This document shows positions 16,005-21,631 of a stretch of 22,146 nucleotides of DNA, piece by piece. Position 1 is the first letter of the stretch. Each line of letters opens with the position of its first letter. This DNA comes from a virus. The stretch lies in IMG/VR virus record IMGVR_UViG_3300042924_000897, positions 1 through 22,146 of that record. One strand, 5' to 3'. Below the pieces are notes generated by a model. The model worked only from the letters and a program-made list of their open reading frames with translations. It made no database searches and was not told where the DNA came from. The position numbers and the translations under genes are program-made.

Positions 16005-16549
16005 CAGCGGTATACCACATTAGGGAACGATCAAGCCTTGCGCTTGATGAAGGGTACGTTGGAATCAGCGTAAACCCTGCTGTTAGGTTTTACCAACACA
16101 AAAATGCTGCAAAGACTCGCCGCAATCATTTATCAAACGCTATTAAAAAGTATGGCGACGAGATATGTGTTGATGTTATTGCGTCGGATCTTAATGAAGA
16201 TCTTGCGCGGTTTTTAGAAAAAATGCTTCGTCCATTTGAAAACATGGGGTGGAATACATGTATTGGAGGTGGCATCCCTCCAAACCCAAAAGGCAAGGAA
16301 AGGCCAGAGGCTTACCGTAAAAACATATCTATTGCCAAACTTGGTAGCAAGAATCCGATGTTTGGTAAAAAGATTGTATTTTCGGACAGTCACAAAAAAA
16401 AATTATCTACTGCATTGAAAGGCAAGCCAAGCAAACTAAAAGGGGTTTCAAGGTCAAGAGTGGCTTGCCCTAAATGTGGGGTAACTGGCGGTGATGGTGC
16501 AATGTACCGCTGGCATTTTGAAAATTGCAGATATGAAAGTAAGCCCTGA
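16001..16549 (+). CDS. GIY-YIG homing endonuclease with zinc finger
   Basis: The start was placed at GTG 16001 because GTGA overlaps the holin stop and the GIY-YIG fold begins at once; a TTG 30 bases upstream lies inside the holin gene. In the 182-residue product, Y5-H6-I7 and G18-Y19-V20-G21 form the two GIY-YIG strands, with Arg29, His33 and Glu73 (ARFLEKMLRP) as expected catalytic residues. NUMOD3-like DNA-binding segments follow (GSKNPMFGKK at about 114-123, and SDSHKKKLSTALKGKP), then a C-x2-C-x12-H-x3-C zinc site (C156, C159, H172, C176). It cuts DNA to spread its own gene. The gene is much more AT-rich than its neighbours, which indicates recent acquisition. It overlaps the endolysin gene by 17 bases. 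Confidence 0.88.
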   Translation: MTAVYHIRERSSLALDEGYVGISVNPAVRFYQHKNAAKTRRNHLSNAIKKYGDEICVDVIASDLNEDLARFLEKMLRPFENMGWNTCIGGGIPPNPKGKERPEAYRKNISIAKLGSKNPMFGKKIVFSDSHKKKLSTALKGKPSKLKGVSRSRVACPKCGVTGGDGAMYRWHFENCRYESKP

Positions 16550-17015
16550 TCTTATTAAACTTGTGAAATGCCATGAGGGTGTCCGAACCCGTCCGTATCA
16601 GTGTCCGGCGTTAATCTGGAGCGTCGGGGTCGGCCACGTTATAGACCCCTCACACGCGGCGGTAAAATATGAGGAACGGCGCACCTTACCGATACCCGAG
16701 GGCTGGGATCGCAGCCTCTCTATGGGAGAGGTGGACGCTATCCTTGCTCAAGACCTTGGCCGGTTTGAGCGCGGCGTGGCCCGACTTTGCCCTGCTGTTG
16801 TTGGTCATCAAGGCCGGTTTGACGCATTGGTAAGTTTTGCCTTTAACGTCGGCCTTGGGAACCTGCAACGTTCTAGCCTACGCATGAAAATTAACCGTGG
16901 CGAGTTTGAAGAAGCCGCCGACGAGTTTATAAAATGGACAAAAGCCGGTGGCCGAGTTTTACCCGGCCTTGTGAAACGGCGTCAGGACGAGCGGGCGATG
17001 TATCTTAACGGTTAA
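16533..17015 (+). CDS. GH24 endolysin (T4-lysozyme type)
   Basis: This 160-residue muramidase cleaves the peptidoglycan glycan strand after holin-mediated release. The start at 16533 gives MKVSPDLIKLVKCHEGVR, the usual family N-terminus; the longer in-frame version lies within the endonuclease gene. The catalytic loop reads CHEGVRTRPYQCPALIWSVG, so Glu15 aligns with T4 Glu11, Cys24 with Asp20 and Ser30 with Thr26. GVGHVI follows. The C-terminal lobe includes ARLCPAVVGHQGRFDALVSF, FNVGLGNLQRSSLRMKINRG and FIKWTKAGGRVLPGLVKRRQ, all typical. There is no signal peptide or SAR segment, so it needs a holin. The gene ends in an 11-base convergent overlap with the leftward operon. Confidence 0.92.
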   Translation: MKVSPDLIKLVKCHEGVRTRPYQCPALIWSVGVGHVIDPSHAAVKYEERRTLPIPEGWDRSLSMGEVDAILAQDLGRFERGVARLCPAVVGHQGRFDALVSFAFNVGLGNLQRSSLRMKINRGEFEEAADEFIKWTKAGGRVLPGLVKRRQDERAMYLNG

Positions 17016-17016
17016 G
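17004..17016. repeat. Palindrome spanning two convergent stop codons
   Basis: CTTAAC-G-GTTAAG is a perfect inverted repeat. It contains the TAA of the endolysin (17013-17015, plus strand) and the TAA of the last leftward gene (17005-17007, minus strand). No T-tract follows on either strand, so it is not an evident terminator. The symmetry lets both genes end in the same 13 bases. Confidence 0.6.
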
Positions 17017-17208
17017 CAAATACTCTATTTCGTTGCGTAGCGTCTTAATCTCTAACTCCAACAGCGTGGCTTCATCGTGTAGTCCCATGCGCCGCATCGC
17101 TACAAACGCATTAGCAAGCCTGTCGCCCTGCTTCTGGCCGTACCCCCAAGGGATGCGCTCCATCTCCTCCTTCCACGCACCCGGTGGGCTGATGTCGTCT
17201 TTCACCAT
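17005..17208 (-). CDS. 67-aa hypothetical protein, last gene of the leftward operon
   Basis: The start at 17208 is chosen over 17232 because GGAGGG (complement of 17217-17222) lies 8 bases upstream of it. The product begins MVKDDISPPGAWKEEMERIP, then WGYGQKQGDRLANAFVAMRR, and ends in a coiled-coil-like helix (LLELEIKTLRNEIEYLLNR). It overlaps the preceding 37-codon gene by 7 bases. I do not recognise a family. The 11-base tail-to-tail overlap with the endolysin gene leaves no room for a separate terminator. Confidence 0.6.
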   Translation of the reverse strand: MVKDDISPPGAWKEEMERIPWGYGQKQGDRLANAFVAMRRMGLHDEATLLELEIKTLRNEIEYLLNR

Positions 17209-17315
17209 ATATCGCGCCCTCCACGCGCACATCGCCAGTTAGGGGCTGGCACAGAACGCCATTCGCGGTCACGGTTAGCCTTGAGCTTGCGGAACAGGTC
17301 TATGATCCATCTCAC
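17202..17315 (-). CDS. 37-aa basic micro-protein
   Basis: GTG at 17315 shares GTGA with the stop of the upstream gene. GGAGG lies 7 bases before it, and the stop overlaps the next start by 7 bases, so the frame exactly fills what would otherwise be a gap of about 100 bases. The product MRWIIDLFRKLKANRDREWR ends in VPAPNWRCARGGRDIW. It has an N-terminal amphipathic helix (WIIDLFRKLKA) and a net positive charge with four Trp. It could be a small membrane-surface or nucleic-acid-binding peptide; no family is recognised. Confidence 0.5.
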   Translation of the reverse strand: MRWIIDLFRKLKANRDREWRSVPAPNWRCARGGRDIW

Positions 17316-17863
17316 GGTAGTGCCTCCACGCTGTAGTTGGTACTAGGTGACTTCCAGCCTCGCGGTATTTCGCCATGTAAGTGCGAAGGGTCTATCCAAC
17401 GCAATTTATTGTTGGGCATGGCAACCCATTGGCCGCTATCTAACGCGATGATGTGGTGATCCTTGGATTGGTCAGGTATTTCCGACCAACCGCCATTGGC
17501 CCAAAACACGCTAAACAGGTACACGCCTGACCGCAGCACCTTGTCGCGGCAATATGCCTCTACTCGGTGGTTACGCAGGAACTGCATCTCACGCACCTCG
17601 CAGAACCGGCTAAAACTGTCCCACCACACGCACACGTTAAGCGGTAGCGGGTCGCAGGGCTTGGAGCAGATCGCGTGTATAGGCATCCTTGCCCACATTG
17701 CACCACATTCCAGCATCACGCTGAACATAGGCGCTCGCATCGGCTCGGCTCTAAAGCCTAGGACGGTGCAGAGGGTGAAGTCGCCGTGACCCTGCTCTTG
17801 GTCGTACAGAAATTCGTTTCGGATATAGGCCGTGGTGTACGGCGTATCTACCATAAAACTCAT
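17312..17863 (-). CDS. 183-aa hypothetical protein
   Basis: The protein starts MSFMVDTPYTTAYIRNEFLY, with GAGGGG five bases before the start and an ATGA overlap with the YbcO-like gene upstream. It is rich in Trp and Cys (about eight Cys; C-x7-C in MPIHAICSKPCDPLPLNVCV, and VWWDSFSRF). The sequence looks like a compact alpha/beta cytosolic protein, without membrane segments or catalytic motifs that I recognise. I believe similar proteins occur in early regions of other phages as hypotheticals. It sits between recombination genes and two micro-genes. Function unknown. Confidence 0.65.
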   Translation of the reverse strand: MSFMVDTPYTTAYIRNEFLYDQEQGHGDFTLCTVLGFRAEPMRAPMFSVMLECGAMWARMPIHAICSKPCDPLPLNVCVWWDSFSRFCEVREMQFLRNHRVEAYCRDKVLRSGVYLFSVFWANGGWSEIPDQSKDHHIIALDSGQWVAMPNNKLRWIDPSHLHGEIPRGWKSPSTNYSVEALP

Positions 17864-18144
17864 ACGATCCCCTCTTTGCGTAGTTGTGCGATGGTTCGCA
17901 CCATGCCCTCAAGGTGAGCTAGGCGCACATAGTCGCGGTCAAGATCGGTACGGAATCGGCGGTCTACAGCGTCGTGACACGCAGAACACGCCCACGCACC
18001 GAGTAAGTCATCAGCCTTGATGCCCATACCGCTGACCCCTGATAGGCGTATGTGCGCCAATACGGTCGTTGCGCTGTTGTGGTTGCAGATGCCGGGCAAG
18101 CGCACCATGCAGCCTCGGCCTTTGGCTTCATTCCGTAGGTTCAT
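17860..18144 (-). CDS. YbcO/DUF1364-family putative nuclease
   Basis: The start is ATG 18144, with GGAG 7 bases upstream; a TTG at 18180 lacks a ribosome site. The 94-residue product reads MNLRNEAKGRGCMVRLPGIC, then TTVLAHIRLSGVSGMGIKAD, LLGAWACSACHDAVDRR and LAHLEGMVRTIAQLRKEG. This is the DUF1364 (YbcO) pattern of lambdoid nin-type regions: Cys12 and Cys20, His31, and C53-x2-C56-H57 with Asp61. These suggest a zinc-bound HNH-like nuclease acting on recombination intermediates. Length fits the family (about 96). It overlaps the NinB-like gene by 17 bases, as expected for nin-region partners. Confidence 0.85.
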   Translation of the reverse strand: MNLRNEAKGRGCMVRLPGICNHNSATTVLAHIRLSGVSGMGIKADDLLGAWACSACHDAVDRRFRTDLDRDYVRLAHLEGMVRTIAQLRKEGIV

Positions 18145-18544
18145 GCAAAGGCTCCGGTAGTGGGCCAATGCCCAATTCAATGCATTTGTTTTCTATACCG
18201 TATAGGTACTCTGTAAATTCTTCTTTGGTCATGCGCGATGTACGTTTAAGCGGTCGCAAACGTTTTCTGCCAAATCCTTCTAGCGTTTCCCAACCCCAGA
18301 TTTCGCCCAACAGCCATTCGTGAATATCGTCTCGCGTAAAGCCTCGCAAACTTTCTCCAGCGGCTTCCATGATCATGGGATAAACCACTCCAAAGAGATA
18401 CCGCGACTGCTGATTGGTTTTAGGTTTTTTCCACTCGGTTACTTCCACCGACCACACACGGCGAGGGTCTAACCCTTGCGTCATGCGCGTTATGGCAACC
18501 GCCATTTGCTCGGGCGTCGTGCCTTTGGGAAATATGCGTTTCAA
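18128..18544 (-). CDS. NinB-like recombination protein
   Basis: The product contains RRVWSVEVTEWKKPKTNQQS, then RYLFGVVYPMIMEAAGESLR, FTRDDIHEWLLGEIWGWETL, RPLKRTSRMTKEEFTEYLYG and LGIGPLPEP. This order matches the NinB family, which binds single-stranded DNA and assists phage recombination. The start is uncertain. TTG 18544 gives a TTGA overlap with the glycosyltransferase stop and has GAGG 7 bases upstream; GTG 18562 would add six residues but has no ribosome site. The TTG version is 138 residues. The YbcO-like neighbour downstream supports a nin-type module. Confidence 0.72.
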   Translation of the reverse strand: MKRIFPKGTTPEQMAVAITRMTQGLDPRRVWSVEVTEWKKPKTNQQSRYLFGVVYPMIMEAAGESLRGFTRDDIHEWLLGEIWGWETLEGFGRKRLRPLKRTSRMTKEEFTEYLYGIENKCIELGIGPLPEPLHEPTE

Positions 18545-19203
18545 CGGCTTGCCTCTAGCCACTCGCGCCCATACTCAACGTCCATGTAATCCTTAAACCA
18601 CGGGCCACCTCGGGTGAAATGCACAGCGATGGGATTCGGGCATTGGTCGCGGGTGTGCCAGCCCTCAAGGTAGTTCCATGTGATCGGTAGCTCGCCAATA
18701 ACGTCATCGGTGAGCCATTGGAATCGGTGCAAATACATCCCCGTCTCGCGATTGACCACCTCGGGCGTGAGCGCCTTGACTTGTTCGTGGCCGCAGTTGA
18801 TAAACATAAAAGACGACCAGTTTTTACGGGGATATTGATGCTGCGTTTTGTTGTCCATCTTGACGGTTTCCGTCGGCCTATAGTCGTGCTTTACAAGAAA
18901 GCAGGCTTTTGCCCCGTCGGCGTAGTCCAGCAGTCCCGCAATGTCGCCCCGGAAAAGAAAATCGCAGTCCACAAATACCGCCCAACCGTCATAACCGGCG
19001 AGGTATGGGGTCAGAAAACGAGTAAAAGAAAACTCGGTAGACGACAGCGGATCAGCCTCACGCCAATAAAGGCTACGCTCCCGAAGTTCTGACTGCACAA
19101 TAGGCTTGATGTCCACCGGGATGCTGGCGTGACGCAGGATTGACCGACGGCAGACCTGATACGCAATATCCTCGCGGCTATCCCAGCCGATAAATACCTT
19201 CAT
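18541..19203 (-). CDS. Glycosyltransferase with DXD motif
   Basis: The 220-residue protein starts MKVFIGWDSREDIAYQVCRR, with AGGAG five bases upstream. It has the pattern SSTEFSFTRFLTPYLAGYDG, the metal and nucleotide-sugar motif D79-C80-D81 in WAVFVDCDFLF, then YPRKNWSSFMFINCGHE (about 124-140), FQWLTDDVIGELPITWNYLE, and AVHFTRGGPWF near the end. This is a family of small retaining-type (GT8-like) sugar transferases found in bacterial surface-polysaccharide loci and phages. It has no membrane segment. Overlaps of ATGA upstream and TTGA or more downstream put it inside the recombination operon. The acceptor may be host surface glycan, a phage protein or modified DNA; the sequence cannot decide. 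Confidence 0.82.
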   Translation of the reverse strand: MKVFIGWDSREDIAYQVCRRSILRHASIPVDIKPIVQSELRERSLYWREADPLSSTEFSFTRFLTPYLAGYDGWAVFVDCDFLFRGDIAGLLDYADGAKACFLVKHDYRPTETVKMDNKTQHQYPRKNWSSFMFINCGHEQVKALTPEVVNRETGMYLHRFQWLTDDVIGELPITWNYLEGWHTRDQCPNPIAVHFTRGGPWFKDYMDVEYGREWLEASR

Positions 19204-19676
19204 AACCGCTCCTCAAAGTCTATGTACCGCCAACCCAAGTATTCGGGCGTCACGGCGTATACGTCATAGTCGTACCCGCGCTCCCGATCCACTATCTTTT
19301 GTACCCGCCAATCGGGGAACGTCGTCTTAACGTCCACCAGCGCCGCTACGGTCATGCTGGCGTTGACGATGTAGTAGTAGTCAGGGCGAGGATCGGCAGC
19401 ATCAAACGACTTCTTGGCGCAGATCGCGGCAGTCTCAAACGGCCACGCCTGATACCCGAAATCGTGCTTGATGTGCTTTACCTCTATCCGCTTGCCCGAG
19501 GCGTATATGTCGCCCCTATCGGCAAACTCTGCCCGGTCGGCAAAGTCCTTTGCCATCCGACGTTTTGGCAGCGTCACCGTATGGCCGATGTTGAGAAGGT
19601 AAGTCGCCACGACAATCTCTGCCGGGCGACTCGCCCTAAACCTCGCCTCAAAATCAGAAGGGGGTATCAAGGTCAT
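19200..19676 (-). CDS. PD-(D/E)XK-like nuclease
   Basis: The 158-residue protein has Glu20 in a first helix (RPAEIVVATYLLNIGHTVTL). The core motif is GDI (Asp56), then RIEVK (Glu65 and Lys67), spaced as in PD-(D/E)XK restriction-type folds. KHIKHDFGYQAWPFETAAIC and a DYYYIVNASMTVAALVDV strand pair follow. It should cut DNA with a metal ion. The start at 19676 has only a weak GGG upstream and overlaps the SSB-like gene by 23 bases, which suggests coupled translation. It overlaps the glycosyltransferase start by ATGA. A recombination or host-DNA-degradation exonuclease partner of the ERF protein is a reasonable inference. Confidence 0.7.
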   Translation of the reverse strand: MTLIPPSDFEARFRASRPAEIVVATYLLNIGHTVTLPKRRMAKDFADRAEFADRGDIYASGKRIEVKHIKHDFGYQAWPFETAAICAKKSFDAADPRPDYYYIVNASMTVAALVDVKTTFPDWRVQKIVDRERGYDYDVYAVTPEYLGWRYIDFEERL

Positions 19677-19938
19677 CCCAGTTTTTCTCGTTTATCTCGG
19701 GTTTCTTCGTGGCTTGATGTTGCGGTTCGCCACCGCGTGACAACTTGCCCTCACCCTTGGGTTCAATCTTGATGCTCATGTACTTGTCGCCTGTCTTTTG
19801 CGAGGACTTGATCCAAGCCGACAGGTTGTAGTCCACGTTGTTGATGACTGCCGAGCCACGGTAGTCGGGGCGCTTCTCGTTGCCGTCCTTGTTGTTCTTA
19901 AACAGAACGCCTTTCATGTTCGGATCGTAATCAGGCAC
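19654..19938 (-). CDS. Small SSB-like protein with acidic C-terminal tip
   Basis: The gene starts at GTG 19938, with AAGGAG 7 bases upstream; an ATG 21 bases later has no ribosome site. The 94-residue product contains MKGVLFKNNKDGNEKRPDYR, GSAVINNVDYNLSAWIKSSQ and TGDKYMSIKI, an OB- or DUF736-like beta pattern. A Pro/Gln/Lys linker leads to the end NWDDLDTPF. That ending closely resembles the acidic DDDIPF tip by which SSB proteins recruit partners. It overlaps the ERF gene by 8 bases. An ssDNA-binding role next to an annealase is well supported by context but not proven. Confidence 0.65.
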   Translation of the reverse strand: MPDYDPNMKGVLFKNNKDGNEKRPDYRGSAVINNVDYNLSAWIKSSQKTGDKYMSIKIEPKGEGKLSRGGEPQHQATKKPEINEKNWDDLDTPF

Positions 19939-20626
19939 GGTGTTTCTCCTTGGTCATTTGAATGTACTTCTTGATGGCTGACCGCTCCTTTGCCGTCATG
20001 GCATTGGCTACGGCGATATAAAGGTCGTGGTCAGGGTTGACGAGTTCGTGGACGGCCAACACCGCTAATGCGATGTCGTATTCGTCGGCGTCCATGTCAA
20101 ACGCGGCACGGAACTGGTTGACGAAAATATCCCGTTTGGCGGGGTCTACGTCCTTACCCATGTCACCCCTAGGGTCATTGGTAAAGCCCGCCTTCGGAGC
20201 CACCTCATGCGTCTGGGCGTCAGCGTCGTTGTCACCCTCGGTCGGGATGCAAAACGTCTGAAACGCAGCGTACTTATAAGCGGCTGACATGGCCTTGTTG
20301 CTGGCCTTATCGCCCGAGTCCATCGCCTCACCTACCGTCACGACCGTGTGCTTGCTCGCATCTTCGGCGGCTACAAAGTCAAACTCTACGGTCAGCGTGA
20401 CGTAGAACAGCGCCGTGCCTTGGCGGTTCTGGCGCTCAATAACCTGTCGGTCAGTCACGCGGGGCAGGATGCACAAGCCATGCTTTGACAGCAGCGGCGA
20501 AAGCGCACCGTACACTTGGTCAATGCCACGGAAAGCGTAGCCCTGCGACTGGTTCTTGCTCTCCTTGCTAATGCCAATCTTGGATAACTCGGCGGTAACC
20601 GCCGCAATCTTTTCATAAACCTTCAT
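19931..20626 (-). CDS. ERF-family single-strand annealing recombinase
   Basis: The 231-residue protein starts MKVYEKIAAVTAELSKIGIS at ATG 20626, with AAGGAG 7 bases upstream. The ERF signature is clear: QGYAFRGIDQVYGALSPLLS (28-47), the FYVTLTVEFDF strand, and GEAMDSGDKASNKAMSAAYK (99-118) followed by YAAFQTFCIPTEGD. These proteins anneal complementary single strands in phage recombination and genome circularisation. The C-terminal part (about 170-231) is helical and less conserved. It lies in operon with the SSB-like protein and nucleases downstream and two micro-genes upstream, one of which overlaps it by 14 bases. Confidence 0.9.
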   Translation of the reverse strand: MKVYEKIAAVTAELSKIGISKESKNQSQGYAFRGIDQVYGALSPLLSKHGLCILPRVTDRQVIERQNRQGTALFYVTLTVEFDFVAAEDASKHTVVTVGEAMDSGDKASNKAMSAAYKYAAFQTFCIPTEGDNDADAQTHEVAPKAGFTNDPRGDMGKDVDPAKRDIFVNQFRAAFDMDADEYDIALAVLAVHELVNPDHDLYIAVANAMTAKERSAIKKYIQMTKEKHRA

Positions 20627-20744
20627 CTTCTTGCTCCTTTAGTTCTGCTAATGCCTTGTTGCAGGCTTCTATGCGTTCTTGTTCTTCCAGTTCTTGCATC
20701 AGTTGGTCTTGGTGATGCCACCAAGTCATATCGTCATCGTGCAT
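20613..20744 (-). CDS. 43-aa charged micro-protein
   Basis: ATG 20744 is preceded by GAGGAG ten bases upstream. The frame ends 14 bases inside the ERF gene. The product MHDDDMTWWHHQDQLMQELE ends in ACNKALAELKEQEDEGL. It has a His/Asp/Trp-rich start and then a Glu-rich helix of coiled-coil type. It overlaps the 40-residue membrane peptide gene upstream by 11 bases. The continuous overlap chain and ribosome site support it, although no family is known. Confidence 0.5.
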   Translation of the reverse strand: MHDDDMTWWHHQDQLMQELEEQERIEACNKALAELKEQEDEGL

Positions 20745-20856
20745 GGCTGGCTCGCTCCTCTGCCGGGGTGCAGCCACCGTCGCCGCACGGGTCGTTGATG
20801 GCAGCTATGGCGTATAGCGCCACAATGAGGATGGCTTGGGGTAACCAGCGGCTCAC
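20734..20856 (-). CDS. 40-aa single-TM micro-protein
   Basis: GTG 20856 forms GTGA with the stop of the 92-residue gene upstream, and GGGGAG lies 7 bases before it. The product MSRWLPQAILIVALYAIAAI continues NDPCGDGGCTPAEERASHAR. It has one hydrophobic segment (about 4-20), then a small Cys-Gly loop (C24, C29) and a charged tail. It may be a small inner-membrane peptide. The stop lies 11 bases inside the next micro-gene. No family is recognised. Confidence 0.5.
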   Translation of the reverse strand: MSRWLPQAILIVALYAIAAINDPCGDGGCTPAEERASHAR

Positions 20857-21131
20857 AGGTCGTCTCCCCACGGGCCGTTCATCAGCGCGTCGTTGGTGGC
20901 GATTTCCTCAAGCTCAAAGATGGCATCTGCGCCGAGGTCACAAATGTCTAGCTTGATGTCGTGGTTAAGCGATGAGGCGGCCTTGTCGTTATCAAGGAAG
21001 ATACCGATCAGGTCGGCAGCCTCAAGGATGATGCCGCCATCTAGGTCTTGGGTGTACTCCACGCGCACCTCAAACTTGTTAGAGAGGGCGTAGAACGTAC
21101 CGAAACCGTGGAATGTGTCTTTGCGAGGCAT
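20853..21131 (-). CDS. 92-aa acidic hypothetical protein
   Basis: The start is ATG 21131, with AGGAG 8 bases upstream; an in-frame ATG at 21158 lacks a site. The product begins MPRKDTFHGFGTFYALSNKF and is strongly acidic in the second half (LDICDLGADAIFELEEIATN, and a final NGPWGDDL). Predicted structure is beta strands followed by an acidic helix. No motif is recognised. An operator-like repeat (21170-21183) and a terminator-like hairpin (21184-21204) lie between it and the first leftward gene, so its expression may be separately controlled. Confidence 0.6.
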   Translation of the reverse strand: MPRKDTFHGFGTFYALSNKFEVRVEYTQDLDGGIILEAADLIGIFLDNDKAASSLNHDIKLDICDLGADAIFELEEIATNDALMNGPWGDDL

Positions 21132-21169
21132 ATCTGTTGCTCCTGTTGTGTTTATCAACGTGGGGTAGA

Positions 21170-21183
21170 TTAACCAAAGTAAA
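21170..21183. promoter_or_regulatory. Operator-like site 3, TTAAC-caaa-GTAAA
   Basis: This site matches nine of ten arm bases of TTAAC-N4-GTTAA, the inverted repeat on the -10 box of the main leftward promoter. It lies about 40 bases upstream of the 92-residue gene, next to the terminator-like hairpin. No convincing promoter is visible there, so its effect is unclear. Confidence 0.4.
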
Positions 21184-21204
21184 GGCGGGTTGGAAGTCCC
21201 CGCC
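21184..21204 (-). terminator. Possible leftward terminator or attenuator
   Basis: On the minus strand GGCGGG, a nine-base loop and CCCGCC form a 6-bp GC stem, followed by TTTACTTT. It lies 8 bases after the stop of the first leftward gene and before the 92-residue gene. It would stop or reduce transcription unless there is antitermination or a second promoter. Confidence 0.45.
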
Positions 21205-21212
21205 GTGCTTTG

Positions 21213-21521
21213 TCAGAAATTGTAGTCGTAGAACTTTTGGGGCTTGTCGGCGAGGGCATAACGATTGCCGTGCGCATCTTTCCAGCCTTTCTTGCCGAGG
21301 CGAATACGCACCGACTTGGCCGACTCGTCGCTGCTAATAACCCAGCGTTGTTCGCTCTGGTTGATAACTGTGCCGCAAAAACCGCCCGGAACAAAATCAG
21401 GCTTCCATGACTGATCGCGTTCGGCATTCATGGCGCGAATCTCAAGGGTCTTGTCGCTGATACGGCGAACAATCTCAAACGGGTTGATGTCGCTGTAGCC
21501 AATGTGATTTGCGTAATTCAT
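21213..21521 (-). CDS. Conserved 102-aa phage protein, first leftward gene
   Basis: The protein starts MNYANHIGYSDINPFEIVRR, with AGGAAG 7 bases upstream. It continues SWKPDFVPGGFCGTVINQSE, QRWVISSDESAKSVRIRLG and ends YALADKPQKFYDYNF. I recognise this as a well-conserved small family of phages and plasmids without known function; the FVPGGF and KFYDYNF segments are its most constant parts. The fold is probably a small beta barrel. It is the promoter-proximal gene of the leftward operon, with a leader of about 40 bases from the predicted start site. High conservation and first position suggest an early host-interaction or DNA-metabolism role, but this is inference. Confidence 0.75.
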   Translation of the reverse strand: MNYANHIGYSDINPFEIVRRISDKTLEIRAMNAERDQSWKPDFVPGGFCGTVINQSEQRWVISSDESAKSVRIRLGKKGWKDAHGNRYALADKPQKFYDYNF

Positions 21522-21569
21522 GTGTTTGCTTCCTATCTGTGTTAGCAGGTCATTAGTGACCGTGATGAA

Positions 21570-21600
21570 ATCTTAACCTATGTTAATAGGCGAGTGTCAA
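21570..21600 (-). promoter_or_regulatory. Leftward early promoter
   Basis: On the minus strand a perfect -35 TTGACA (21600-21595) is followed after 19 bases by TAAGAT (21575-21570). Transcription would start near 21563, about 40 bases before the first leftward gene. The 19-base spacer is longer than ideal. Inverted repeats overlap the -35 box, the spacer and the -10 box, as expected for a repressed promoter. Confidence 0.6.
21573..21586. promoter_or_regulatory. Operator-like site 1, TTAAC-ctat-GTTAA
   Basis: This is a perfect inverted repeat with 5-base arms and a 4-base centre, lying on the -10 box of the leftward promoter. The same pattern recurs at 21645-21658 and 21170-21183. It is a likely binding site for a small dimeric HTH protein such as the Cro-like product encoded at 21668. 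Confidence 0.5.
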
Positions 21601-21604
21601 CACT
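21593..21604. promoter_or_regulatory. Inverted repeat AGTGT-ca-ACACT over the -35 box
   Basis: A perfect 5-2-5 palindrome covers the TTGACA box of the leftward promoter. Two other perfect 5-4-5 repeats lie close by: CCTAT-gtta-ATAGG (21577-21590) in the spacer and GGTCA-ttag-TGACC (21548-21561) at the predicted start site. Their sequences differ from each other, so more than one protein, or RNA structure in the leader, may be involved. Confidence 0.4.
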
Positions 21605-21631
21605 TATTCCAACGACCATAGTGCGGATACG

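Noticed and set aside
16533-17015. SAR endolysin or secreted lysozyme
   Set aside because: The N-terminus MKVSPDLIKLVKCHEG is not a membrane segment or signal peptide, so it is a holin-dependent enzyme.
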